Source: DATAVB01 sp040414495
GTDB taxonomy: Bacteria; Actinomycetota; Actinomycetes; Mycobacteriales; QHCD01
Reading direction: 5' to 3'
DNA: 55,535 bases
Assembly: GCA_040414495.1 (NCBI GenBank)
Contig: JBEDUI010000007.1
Coordinates: 1 to 55,535 of the forward strand
A program made the translations under genes and the position numbers. The notes under the pieces are model-generated. The model searched no databases and was not told where the DNA came from. It saw only the letters and a program-made list of their open reading frames with translations. How positions within the stretch are numbered: position 1 is the stretch's first letter; each line of letters starts with the position of its first letter. Below, piece after piece: positions 7,252 through 14,800 of the stretch.

Positions 7252-8265
7252 ATGGAATACCGCTTCATGGGCAGCACCGGGCTCAAGGTCAGCGAGCTCT
7301 GCCTGGGCACGATGACGTTCGGTCGGGAGGCCGATGAGATCGTCGCGCACGAAATGCTCGACGCCTTCACCGAGGCCGGTGGCAGCTTCATCGATACCGC
7401 CGATACGTATTCCTTCGGCCGCTCTGAGGAAATCCTCGGCGGTTGGCTGAAAGGAAAACAGCGCGACGATCTGGTCATCGCGACCAAGGTTTACGGTGAA
7501 ATGCGCGAGAACGCCCCGGTGCAAGGCCTCGGACGTAAGCATATTCTGTCCGCGGTCGAGGACAGCCTGCGCCGGCTGGGCACCGACTATATCGACCTTT
7601 ATCAAGTGCACCTGTTCGACGACGCGACCCCGCTCGACGAAACTCTGTCCACACTGGACACGTTGGTGACGAGCGGAAAAGTACGGTTCATCGGCGCCAG
7701 CAACTACACCGGTTGGCAGCTGCAGAAGGCGATCGACCGATCCCGGCAGCAGGGCTGGGAGCCGTACAGCTGCCTGCAGCCGCTGTACAACCTCATCGAG
7801 CGGGACGCCGAATGCGAGCTGGTCCCGGTATGCCTGGGCGAAGGCGCCGGGCTGATCGCCTGGAGTCCGCTGGCCGGTGGCTGGCTGACCGGGAAATACC
7901 GGCGGGACATGGGCAACCCGCCGGCCGGTTCCCGCGCGGCCGCCGAAGGCGCCTGGGCCGAGCACGACAACGACCGCACCTGGCGCATTGTCGAAGCGGT
8001 GGTGGCGGTCGCAGAAGAGGTCGACCGGACACCGGCGCAGGTGGCGCTGCGCTGGCTGGTGCAACAGCCTGGCGTCACCGCCGCAATTGTCGGCGCGCGC
8101 TCATTGCGTCAGCTGGAAGACAATCTCGGCGCGACCGGCTGGGCGCTGTCCGATGACCAGGTGCGGCGACTGACCGAGGCGAGCGAACGGCCACTGCCGT
8201 ACCCGTACGCGCTGCAGCGGTTGCCGCAGTTCCAGCGCCGGAACAGCACTCAAGCGCCCTGGTGA
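7252..8265 (+). CDS. Aldo/keto reductase
   Basis: 337-residue NADPH-dependent aldo/keto reductase with a TIM barrel. The catalytic tetrad is visible: Asp and Tyr in FIDTADTYSFGRSEE, Lys in VIATKVYGEM and His in YQVHLFDDATP. The cofactor-binding C-terminal part contains AIVGARSLRQLEDNLGA. The ATG at 7252 has AAAGGA five bases upstream; the ATG at 7246 lies within that ribosome site. Its 3' end overlaps the convergent soxR by 16 bp. It probably reduces aldehydes or ketones; the substrate is unknown. Confidence 0.93.
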   Translation: MEYRFMGSTGLKVSELCLGTMTFGREADEIVAHEMLDAFTEAGGSFIDTADTYSFGRSEEILGGWLKGKQRDDLVIATKVYGEMRENAPVQGLGRKHILSAVEDSLRRLGTDYIDLYQVHLFDDATPLDETLSTLDTLVTSGKVRFIGASNYTGWQLQKAIDRSRQQGWEPYSCLQPLYNLIERDAECELVPVCLGEGAGLIAWSPLAGGWLTGKYRRDMGNPPAGSRAAAEGAWAEHDNDRTWRIVEAVVAVAEEVDRTPAQVALRWLVQQPGVTAAIVGARSLRQLEDNLGATGWALSDDQVRRLTEASERPLPYPYALQRLPQFQRRNSTQAPW

Positions 8266-8639
8266 GACTGCAGCATCACGCAGTTGGTGAGGCTGAGGCA
8301 GCCGCAGGCCAGGCAGTTGGCGACGTTCTCGCGTAACCGCGACAGCCGGTCGATCAGCGCGTCGAGTTCGGGGAGCTTGCGGGCGGCGAGCGCCTCCCAC
8401 TGTTGTCGCACGTTGTCCGCGGGCCGCTGGTCGAGTAGTTCCTTGATCTCGGCCAGCGTGAAACCCGCCTCCCGAGCGGCCCGGATCAGCGCCAACCGCC
8501 GGAAGATTGTGCCCGGGAATTGTCGTGCGCCGGCCCGTCGCGGTACCTCACCCAGCAGGCCGAGTTCGTCGTAATAACGCAGCGCTGATACGGCCAGACC
8601 GCTCCGGCCGGCGACCTGGCCGATCGAATACGTTCGCAT
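8250..8639 (-). CDS. soxR: SoxR redox-sensing MerR-type regulator
   Basis: 129 residues. The N-terminal MerR helix-turn-helix (YSIGQVAGRSGLAVSALRYY) is followed by a dimerisation helix and the diagnostic [2Fe-2S] motif C-x2-C-x-C-x5-C at Cys109, Cys112, Cys114 and Cys120. Actinobacterial SoxR proteins typically respond to redox-active compounds rather than to superoxide itself. A near-perfect SoxR box lies in the gap to the divergent MFS gene, which is therefore the likely direct target. Confidence 0.95.
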   Translation of the reverse strand: MRTYSIGQVAGRSGLAVSALRYYDELGLLGEVPRRAGARQFPGTIFRRLALIRAAREAGFTLAEIKELLDQRPADNVRQQWEALAARKLPELDALIDRLSRLRENVANCLACGCLSLTNCVMLQSHQGA

Positions 8640-8661
8640 GAATGTCCTCGGAAATGGTTGC

Positions 8662-8679
8662 CCTCAAGCGCACTTGAGG
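8662..8679. promoter_or_regulatory. SoxR box
   Basis: CCTCAAG-CGCA-CTTGAGG is an 18-bp palindrome matching the established SoxR operator CCTCAAG-N4-CTTGAGG. A weak -35-like TTGCCC (8658-8663) lies at its left edge and a -10-like CGCTAG (8685-8690) after it, giving the long spacer typical of MerR-type activation. The GTG of the MFS gene is 16 bp beyond the box, so the mRNA may be leaderless. Confidence 0.92.
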
Positions 8680-8695
8680 ATCGACGCTAGCGAAC

Positions 8696-9922
8696 GTGGC
8701 CGACGTTCTCCAGCAGTCCTACCGGCAGGTGCTGCGCGACCGCCGCCTGGCATTCCTGCTGGGCGGCGACGTGATTTCGAAAATCGGTGACGGGATGGTG
8801 ATCGTCGCCCTGCCGCTGCAGACATTGCGGATACACGGCCGGCTCAATCCGGCGGTGGCGATTTCGCTGATCGAGGCGGCACCGTACGCGCTGGCGGTCG
8901 CGGCCAGCCTGCTGTTCGGGCTGGGGCGGCGGCGGTTCCGGCCGCGGGGACTGATGCTGGCCGATTGTGTGCTGCGGAGCGTTGTGTTGGTCGGCCTCGC
9001 CGCGCTGGCGATGGCCGGGCTGCTGCCGTTGTGGGCGCTGGGTACGGCGCTGTTCTTCGGTTGCGGGTTGCGGTTGACCGCGGCCAGCGCGCGGCGTTTG
9101 ATCGCGACCCAATTGGCCGCGCCCGAAAGCCGGTTCTCCGTGAACGCGCTGCTGGGTGTCAGCGACAGCCTTGCCGCCTACGCGATCGGGCCGGTCATCG
9201 GTGGTGTGCTGGCCGCGGCGGTCAGCCCGGCTTTTGTGTTGTTGCTTGACGGCGCGAGTTTTCTCGTACTGCTGGCGGTCCTGTTCATCGCGGTACCGCC
9301 CATGTCGAAGCGAAATACCGATGGCGGGGCGGAATCAGGTTGGTCGATTCTGCGTACGGTCCCCACCGCGGGCTGGCTTTTCCTGGTCGTTGTGCTGTTC
9401 AACCTGTTTTATATGCCGGTCGAGGTCGCGCTGCCGTTGTTGGTCCGGCACGATTTCGGGGCACCAGCCAGCACACTCGGGGCGATCTGGACCGGGTTCG
9501 GGATCGGGGCGTTGCTCGGGGCGGCGGTCACCAACCAATTGCGCCGGCTGCCGCAGGTCGGCCTGCTCATCGCGATCATCGGCGGGTGGGCCGGCTGCGT
9601 TCTGTTGCTCGCCGCGGCGTCCGGCCCGCTCGTCGCGGCGATCGCGCTGGCGGTCGGTGGCCTGATCTACGCCCCGTTCACGCCGGTGGCGTACAGCCTG
9701 GTGCAGGATCTGCTCGATCCCGCCCGGCACCAACCGGTGTTGACGCTCTGGTCGGCCGGTACGGCCGTCGCCGCCCCGGTGGGGTTGGCCCTGAGTGGAC
9801 CGCTGGTGCAGGTGGCCGGCGTGCGCGGCGGAATGCTGACCTCGGCGCTGTTGACCATTGCGCTGGTCCCGGCGGCGATCATGTCCCATCGAAAGCGACG
9901 CAATAGCGGGATTTCGCAGTAG
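8696..9922 (+). CDS. MFS transporter, SoxR-controlled
   Basis: 408 residues with about 12 hydrophobic segments, for example AVAISLIEAAPYALAVAASL and GPVIGGVLAAAVSPAFVLLL. It resembles the MFS_3/enterobactin-exporter-like drug efflux group; no solute-specific motif is recognised. The GTG at 8696 is chosen because the SoxR box and promoter elements end immediately upstream. As the only gene next to a SoxR box, it probably exports redox-active metabolites or drugs. It ends 11 bp before the serine hydrolase gene. Confidence 0.88.
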   Translation: MADVLQQSYRQVLRDRRLAFLLGGDVISKIGDGMVIVALPLQTLRIHGRLNPAVAISLIEAAPYALAVAASLLFGLGRRRFRPRGLMLADCVLRSVVLVGLAALAMAGLLPLWALGTALFFGCGLRLTAASARRLIATQLAAPESRFSVNALLGVSDSLAAYAIGPVIGGVLAAAVSPAFVLLLDGASFLVLLAVLFIAVPPMSKRNTDGGAESGWSILRTVPTAGWLFLVVVLFNLFYMPVEVALPLLVRHDFGAPASTLGAIWTGFGIGALLGAAVTNQLRRLPQVGLLIAIIGGWAGCVLLLAAASGPLVAAIALAVGGLIYAPFTPVAYSLVQDLLDPARHQPVLTLWSAGTAVAAPVGLALSGPLVQVAGVRGGMLTSALLTIALVPAAIMSHRKRRNSGISQ

Positions 9923-9933
9923 AGTTCGTATTC

Positions 9934-11115
9934 GTGACGATTTCCCGGCGTGCTCTGATCGGCAGCATGGCGGCACTGACCGCCGTCCTCACGGTCGTTA
10001 GTCCAGCGCAGGCGTCCACGGCACCGCCGCCACCTCCGCGTTCGGCCCTGCAAGCGGCGGAGAACGCCATCGTCGCGGCCGGAATCACCGGCCTGAGTGT
10101 GGAAGTGCGCGATGAGAACGGCACGTGGCGCAGCGTCGCCGGTCACGCCACCGTCGACTCGGAACGCCAGCCCAACACCCGCGGTGAATTCCGGGTCGGC
10201 AGCATTACCAAAAGCTTCATCGCCACAATCGTGCTGCAATTGATCGCCGAAAAGCAGGTCCAGCTGGACGCGCCGATCAGCAGGTATCTGCCTGGATTGC
10301 TGCCGTACCAGCAAAGCATCACGGTACACGAATTGCTGCAGCACCGCAGTGGGCTCGTCGATTACGCGAATATGCAGCCGAGCGTGCTCTGGCCAACGGC
10401 GCAGGCGCTCGCCACCCGCCGATTCCGTACGTATACGCCGCTGCAGCTGGTACACATCGCGACCGCGAAGCCGTTGCTGTTCACGCCCGGCACGCAGTGG
10501 TCGTATTCCAATACCAATTACATCGTGCTCGGTCTGCTCATCGAAAAGCTCACCCACCACAGCGTGGCGGCCGAACTGCAGCGGCGGATTATCGGCCCGC
10601 TCGGATTGCGGCGCACCTATTTGGCCGGCGCATTTCCGTTCCTGCCCAATCCGGCCGAACACGGCTACGAACAGCTCGCTGCCGGCGCTCCGCTCACCGA
10701 CCTGACGACGTACAACATGACCTGGGCCTTTTCCGCGGGCGCCATCGTGTCCACAACGGACGACCTGAATCGCTTCTACCGCGCGGTTCTGACCGCGAAA
10801 CTATTCCCGCCCGCGCAACTGGCCGAAATGGAGCAGACGGTTCCGATCAATTCGATCGACGGGTACGGACTCGGTTTGATGAGTGCCCAGGGCTGCGCCG
10901 GCACCATATTGGGACACGACGGAAGCGTTCCGGGATTCCTGACATACAGCTTCGACAGCACCGACGGGCAACGGCAGATCACGGTATCGATGGATCGTTC
11001 GTTGACCGTGCCAGCCGCGGTACCGGAGGCGATCAACAACCTGTTGCTGACCGAGTTTTGTTACGGCGCGGGCGCGCGGCCGTCGCTGGTCCCGAATTCG
11101 CTGCCGGTCCTCTAG
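9934..11115 (+). CDS. Secreted serine hydrolase, class C beta-lactamase/DD-peptidase fold
   Basis: 393 residues. The N-terminus has SRRALIGS and a hydrophobic run ending SPAQA, a Tat- or Sec-type signal peptide. The catalytic SxxK is Ser90-Ile-Thr-Lys93, the second motif is YSN (WSYSNTNY) and the third is the HxG-like GHDGSVPGF. This is the serine beta-lactamase/D-alanyl-D-alanine carboxypeptidase-like family, which also includes esterases. The GTG start follows the MFS gene by 11 bp, so the two may share the SoxR-controlled transcript. The substrate is unknown. Confidence 0.9.
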   Translation: MTISRRALIGSMAALTAVLTVVSPAQASTAPPPPPRSALQAAENAIVAAGITGLSVEVRDENGTWRSVAGHATVDSERQPNTRGEFRVGSITKSFIATIVLQLIAEKQVQLDAPISRYLPGLLPYQQSITVHELLQHRSGLVDYANMQPSVLWPTAQALATRRFRTYTPLQLVHIATAKPLLFTPGTQWSYSNTNYIVLGLLIEKLTHHSVAAELQRRIIGPLGLRRTYLAGAFPFLPNPAEHGYEQLAAGAPLTDLTTYNMTWAFSAGAIVSTTDDLNRFYRAVLTAKLFPPAQLAEMEQTVPINSIDGYGLGLMSAQGCAGTILGHDGSVPGFLTYSFDSTDGQRQITVSMDRSLTVPAAVPEAINNLLLTEFCYGAGARPSLVPNSLPVL

Positions 11116-11134
11116 CGGCCGCCGGGTCGGGTAT

Positions 11135-11716
11135 TTAGCGACGCCGCCCGTGGGCCTGCAGGAAGCTCTCGACGGTCCGCTCGATAAATGTCCGTCCGAC
11201 GAGTTTGTGCCCAACGAATTGTTGGAAAATGAGCGGTCCAGCCAATTCGGCCACGGCCTGCCCGACGTCCAGACCGGCGTCGATCTGGCCGGTCGCTTTG
11301 GCCTTGCGGACGATACCGGCGAGCGATTGTGAACAGGCCCGGTACATAGCGTCCCGCAGCTGAGCGAAGTCCGGATTGACCGAGGCTCGGTCCATGATCG
11401 TGACCATTACCCGTTCCATGCCCGGATCCTGCAGTTGATCGCGGAATGCATCGAGTTCGGCCACGAGGTCCGCCTCAGTGTCACCGCTGACCGTGGGGTG
11501 GCTTATCGAGCATTCGGCCAGCAACACGTCGCGGAGCAGTTGGTCGATGGTCGGCCAGTGCTGGTGGAGCGTCGTCTGGTCCACGCCGCTGCGGTTGGCC
11601 ACCTCGGCCCGGGTTACGGCGTCCCAACCGTTGGCGAACAGGATGTCGCGCGCTGAGGCCATAGCGGCCGCGCGCGGCTGTTCGACCTGCGGATTGGGTC
11701 GGCTCTCCTCGGACAT
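11135..11716 (-). CDS. TetR family regulator
   Basis: 193 residues. The helix-turn-helix (ASARDILFANGWDAVTRAEV then ANRSGVDQTTLHQHWPTIDQLL) lies within the first 70 residues, and the rest is a helical ligand domain ending TFIERTVESFLQAHGRRR. The ATG at 11716 is preferred to the one at 11734. It lies 62 bp downstream of the SRPBCC gene on the same strand and may be co-transcribed with it. No clear palindrome is seen near it. Confidence 0.9.
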   Translation of the reverse strand: MSEESRPNPQVEQPRAAAMASARDILFANGWDAVTRAEVANRSGVDQTTLHQHWPTIDQLLRDVLLAECSISHPTVSGDTEADLVAELDAFRDQLQDPGMERVMVTIMDRASVNPDFAQLRDAMYRACSQSLAGIVRKAKATGQIDAGLDVGQAVAELAGPLIFQQFVGHKLVGRTFIERTVESFLQAHGRRR

Positions 11717-11778
11717 GGCTCGGATCGTACCCAAGCGTGTGTTGCACTTTCCGCTGTTCCAGCCGCTGGTGACGAGCC

Positions 11779-12177
11779 TTACGGCTGCTCGCAGATTCGC
11801 TTCAGCGCGGCGAGATCGGCGGCCACGGCGTCGGCGTCGCGGTCGAAATCCTCGTCGCTCATTCCCGGTTGGCGTCGCAGTGTGAATACGGCCTCACTGC
11901 CGCTACCGTCCACAGTGACCCGCATCGGGTTGTAGAACGTCTCACCGCTCGGCACTGTGACGTGGTGATCAAGGATCCCGAATTCGTTCCGGGGCGCAAA
12001 GACGACCACAACCTGGCCCATCGGTGAATCCACAACCAAGTTCCCGTCGACGTACTGGACCGCACTGCCGAGGCCGGGAGCCCATTCGGGCAGGTTCGCC
12101 GGATTGCTGGCGTACTCGTAGACCTGCTGGGCCGGTCGGTTGATATGCGTGCTGATGTGCCGGGATTCATCGCTCAT
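11779..12177 (-). CDS. SRPBCC (START-like) family protein
   Basis: 132 residues of the polyketide-cyclase/START fold. The family opening HISTHINRPAQQVYEYASNP and LPEWAPGL are clear, followed by alternating strands and a C-terminal helix (DRDADAVAADLAALKRICEQ). These proteins bind hydrophobic ligands in a cavity, and no catalytic role can be assigned. The start at 12177 places the methionine six residues before the first strand; the frame upstream overlaps the trmO-side promoter region and has no family similarity. Confidence 0.85.
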   Translation of the reverse strand: MSDESRHISTHINRPAQQVYEYASNPANLPEWAPGLGSAVQYVDGNLVVDSPMGQVVVVFAPRNEFGILDHHVTVPSGETFYNPMRVTVDGSGSEAVFTLRRQPGMSDEDFDRDADAVAADLAALKRICEQP

Positions 12178-12274
12178 GGGGGCAAGACTACGGTCCGGGG
12201 TGCCGCCGGTCTTGAACGAATCGGACGTTGGTCCGGCACGGGATTTGTACGGGTATTTCGAGGAGGGCGTGGCT

Positions 12275-12742
12275 GTGTCGATTCTCATGGAGCCGGTGGG
12301 GTTCGTCGTGAGTACGCGACAAGAGGTGGCCGACGACGACTGGGACCGCGAAGAGGTTTCGGTCGTACTCGCGGACGAATTCGAGCCCGAGGCGCTGTTA
12401 GGACTGACCGAATTCAGCCATGTCGAAATCCTGTATCACTTTGATCGGGTCCAGCCCGAGAAGGTGGAGCGCGGTGCCCGGCATCCACGCGGCAACCCGG
12501 ATTGGCCCCGGGTCGGAGTGTTCGCGCAGCGGGTCAAGAATCGGCCGAATCGTATTGGCGCCACGATTTGCCGAGTACTCGATGTGGACGGTCGCACGTT
12601 GCGAGTGTCCGGATTGGACGCGGTCGACGGCACTCCGGTCCTGGACATCAAGCCATACATGGCCGAGTTCGGGCCGCGCGGCGATGTCGGCCAGCCGGAC
12701 TGGGCCGGCGAGCTGATGCGCGAATATTGGACGACTGGCTGA
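12275..12742 (+). CDS. trmO: TsaA/TrmO-like tRNA methyltransferase
   Basis: 155 residues of the TsaA/UPF0066 family, whose characterised member TrmO methylates N6-threonylcarbamoyladenosine-37 of tRNA using SAM. Signature segments are MEPVGFVVSTRQ, LTEFSHVEILYHFDRV, the RHPRGNPDWPRVGVFAQR block, NRPNRIGATICRVLDVDG and VLDIKPYMAEF. The GTG at 12275 has AGGAGGG (12261-12267) at ideal distance. Many actinobacterial members are paralogs with unproven activity, so the function is by family only. Confidence 0.88.
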   Translation: MSILMEPVGFVVSTRQEVADDDWDREEVSVVLADEFEPEALLGLTEFSHVEILYHFDRVQPEKVERGARHPRGNPDWPRVGVFAQRVKNRPNRIGATICRVLDVDGRTLRVSGLDAVDGTPVLDIKPYMAEFGPRGDVGQPDWAGELMREYWTTG

Positions 12743-12746
12743 GCTC

Positions 12747-12782
12747 GGTCGGCTTGGTCAGTCTGGTCCGCTCGGTCAGCTT
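12747..12782. repeat. Four imperfect 9-bp tandem repeats
   Basis: GGTCGGCTT, GGTCAGTCT, GGTCCGCTC and GGTCAGCTT follow each other without gaps between the trmO stop and the arsR stop; the last copy overlaps the arsR stop codon. This looks like slippage in a non-essential convergent gap. No function is evident. Confidence 0.6.
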
Positions 12783-13144
12783 GGCGGGTCCGGGGCGAGG
12801 GTGCCATCTGGTGCGATGTGGGCGAAGATCTGCTCGACCAGCGCGATGACGTGCGGGTCGGTGACCGTGTAGTACTGGTGTCGGCCGGCGCGGCGGGCCG
12901 CGACCAGGCCGGCCAGCCGGAGCTTGCCCAGGTGCTGGCTGACGGCGGCTACGTTGGCCCCGATCTCGTCGGCGAGCGCACCGACGTCATACTCGCGGCC
13001 GCGGCTGAGCAGCCAGACCAGATGCAGTCGGGTCGGGGCGGACAGGAGATCAAACGTGCTCGCGGCGGCGTGCAGCTGGGGACCGGTCGGATCGGCCGTC
13101 GCTGTACGCCGCCGGGCTGCATCGGTTGCGGGGTCTGTGCTCAT
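12776..13144 (-). CDS. ArsR/SmtB-type metal-sensing repressor
   Basis: 122 residues with a winged helix (FDLLSAPTRLHLVWLLSRG, DVGALADEIGANVAAVSQHL, GRHQYYTVTD). There is no Cys pair in the DNA-binding helix. The alpha-5 metal site of CzrA/NmtR-type sensors (Asp-x-His and His at +13, +16) is largely kept: Asp96, His98 and His109, but the fourth position is Pro112. That suggests metal sensing by a modified site. It is divergent from a Mn2+-riboswitch-controlled GDT1-type exporter, the likely target. The metal specificity is unproven. Confidence 0.9.
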   Translation of the reverse strand: MSTDPATDAARRRTATADPTGPQLHAAASTFDLLSAPTRLHLVWLLSRGREYDVGALADEIGANVAAVSQHLGKLRLAGLVAARRAGRHQYYTVTDPHVIALVEQIFAHIAPDGTLAPDPPS

Positions 13145-13228
13145 GGTTGATGCCGATTGTTACCCATGATCGCCACCGATGGAGGTTCCTTTGTGGCCGG
13201 TTGCACGCCTGCTCAATTGCGTAACTCG

Positions 13229-13257
13229 TTGACAGTTGTCCCCTCGACCGGCATCCT
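13229..13257 (+). promoter_or_regulatory. Promoter of the riboswitch-exporter transcript
   Basis: A consensus -35 TTGACA (13229-13234), 17 bp and a -10-like CATCCT (13252-13257) would start RNA near 13263, exactly where the P1 helix of the riboswitch begins. The coincidence supports both assignments. Confidence 0.65.
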
Positions 13258-13260
13258 GGG

Positions 13261-13366
13261 TGCCGAAGGGGAGTAGTCCAGAATCTGTCGCGTCGACATG
13301 CTGGTGTGCCGATCGCACCCGGCGTGCGGAACCTGCCTTACGAGCGGGTGGACGAGACCTTCGCCG
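13261..13366 (+). promoter_or_regulatory. yybP-ykoY (Mn2+) riboswitch
   Basis: The conserved elements of the yybP-ykoY aptamer are all present in order: GAAGGGGAGTAG at the 5' side, a variable hairpin arm, CTGCCTTACGAGC for the second Mn-binding loop, and the closing GACCTTCGCC. The P1 helix pairs CGAAGG (13264-13269) with CCTTCG (13358-13363). This family binds Mn2+ and turns on exporters. A hairpin GCCACA/TGTGGC (13371-13376, 13387-13392) follows before the ribosome site and may be part of the expression platform. No poly-U terminator is seen, so control of translation is likely. Confidence 0.9.
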
Positions 13367-13413
13367 AACTGCCACAGCTGTCCGGTTGTGGCCTGATGGG
13401 CGAGGACTCCTCA

Positions 13414-14010
13414 ATGCTTGACGTTGCCGTGCTGGCGACCGTGCTCGCCGTGACGTTCGTCGCGGAGTTGCCGGACAAGTCGCTGTTCGCCTCGCTGATT
13501 CTCGGCACGCGGTACCGGCCGCTGTACGTGTGGGTCGGCGTCGCGGTCGCGTTCGCCGCCCACGTCGCGCTGGCCACGGCGGCCGGTGGTCTGCTGGCCC
13601 TCGCTCCGCGGGGCGTCACCGCGGGATTGTCGGCGGCGCTGTTCCTGGCTGGCGCGGCCTGGATGCTGCACGGGGTCAGGTCCGATGAGGATGAGCCCGG
13701 CCCGGACGCTGCCCGGCTGGGTGCGCCGCAACTGCGGTGGTGGAAGGTCGCGGCCACCAGCTTCGCGGTCGTGTTCATCGGGGAGTGGGGCGACATCACG
13801 CAGATCACGACGGCCAATTTCACCGCCCGCTACCACGACCCGCTCTCGGTCGCTTTGGGTGCGGCGTTGGGTCTGTGGTTGGTGTCGGGCCTGGCGATCC
13901 TGGTCGGCAAGAAGCTGTTGGAACGGATTCCGGTCCGTGCAGTGCGCTATATCGGTGCCGCGGTCCTGGCCGGTTTCGGTTGCTACGCCGCCGTGCAGGT
14001 GTTTCTCTGA
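13414..14010 (+). CDS. GDT1/TMEM165 (UPF0016) family Mn2+/cation exporter
   Basis: 198 residues, six predicted membrane segments in two homologous halves. Each half carries the family's acidic motif (E-x-G-D-K/R-T/S): a variant ELPDKS at 18-23 in the first half and EWGDIT at 124-129 in the second. Bacterial relatives such as MneA export Mn2+. The ATG at 13414 is used because the upstream frame lies inside the riboswitch. Control appears layered: a Mn2+ riboswitch in its leader and a divergent ArsR sensor. This context makes Mn2+ efflux the best-supported role. Confidence 0.92.
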   Translation: MLDVAVLATVLAVTFVAELPDKSLFASLILGTRYRPLYVWVGVAVAFAAHVALATAAGGLLALAPRGVTAGLSAALFLAGAAWMLHGVRSDEDEPGPDAARLGAPQLRWWKVAATSFAVVFIGEWGDITQITTANFTARYHDPLSVALGAALGLWLVSGLAILVGKKLLERIPVRAVRYIGAAVLAGFGCYAAVQVFL

Positions 14011-14039
14011 CTTTTGCGTTTGGCCCGAGGAGAGAACAC

Positions 14040-14336
14040 ATGGCGATCCGACACGTCGTCACAATCACGGTCACTGCGGGCAAAGCCCGGGAGTTTGTCG
14101 ATGCGTTCGCGGCCGTGCGGTCGTTGGCGCAGCAGGACGAGGGCTGCGAGCAGTACGAGCTGTTCCAGAGCCTGGATGACCCGGACAAGATCGTGCTGAT
14201 GGAACGCTGGGCCAGCGAGGACCTGCTGGCCCGCCATATGGAAGCCGAACGCACCCGCGACAGCTCGGCCATGGATGCGATCATGGCGTTGTGGGCACCC
14301 GGGATCACGCCCACGGTCGAGCGGTTCGAGGTATAG
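14040..14336 (+). CDS. Antibiotic biosynthesis monooxygenase (ABM) domain protein
   Basis: 98 residues of the dimeric ferredoxin-like ABM fold: RHVVTITVTAGKAREFVDAF, then EGCEQYELFQSLDDPDKIVL and MERWASEDLLARHMEA. Members include quinol monooxygenases (YgiN) and heme- or polyketide-modifying enzymes; many are cofactor-free. GAGGAGAG precedes the ATG. It starts 29 bp after the Mn exporter gene on the same strand, so it may share its transcript, though no metal link is known. Confidence 0.88.
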   Translation: MAIRHVVTITVTAGKAREFVDAFAAVRSLAQQDEGCEQYELFQSLDDPDKIVLMERWASEDLLARHMEAERTRDSSAMDAIMALWAPGITPTVERFEV

Positions 14337-14338
14337 CG

Positions 14339-14692
14339 CTAGTCGCGGTGATTGACGATGTTGATGACGTTGCCGTCGGGCGCCCGGACAAAGAATCGGC
14401 GCACGCCCCACGGCTCGGTGACCAGCGGGTGGACGATCTCGAATCCTTGCGCCCGCGCCTCGGCGTAGGCCGCATCGACGTCATTGACGCCTACCGAAAT
14501 CACCGAGTCGTGCGGCGCGGTCGCATCACGGGTAACCAACTGGATGGTGGCCCGGCCGTCAGGTGACTGGAAATTGGCCACCCAGCCGAGGTTGAAACCC
14601 TCGATACTCAGGCCGAGATAATCCACGTAGAAGTCGCGTGCCGCGGCTACGTCAGGAACGCTGAGATTTGCCGTAATTCCAGTCGCTTGCAG
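14339..14692 (-). CDS. VOC family protein, probable CTG start
   Basis: The domain needs residues upstream of the first ATG (14626): the frame continues with ITANLSVPDVAAARDFYVDY, the normal first strand and helix of a VOC domain. The only start that fits is CTG at 14690-14692, with GAGGAGA five bases before it. That gives 117 residues ending VRAPDGNVINIVNHRD. The function is unassigned (glyoxalase/bleomycin-resistance-like fold). Using the ATG alone would delete a structural strand, so the longer form is proposed. Confidence 0.8.
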   Translation of the reverse strand: MQATGITANLSVPDVAAARDFYVDYLGLSIEGFNLGWVANFQSPDGRATIQLVTRDATAPHDSVISVGVNDVDAAYAEARAQGFEIVHPLVTEPWGVRRFFVRAPDGNVINIVNHRD

Positions 14693-14800
14693 CGGTGTCT
14701 CCTCGGATCGGCTGTGCGCCGATTATGGTCGTTGACGGTCATCGTGACCAGCGCGGGAGTGATCGCTGTGCCGGCCGTGCGCCGCTGCGGCACGTAACGA

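Noticed and set aside
14766..14793. GTGCCG/CGGCAC hairpin as a terminator after the MFS gene
   Set aside because: The stem is short, the loop 16 bases, and no U-tract follows in either direction.
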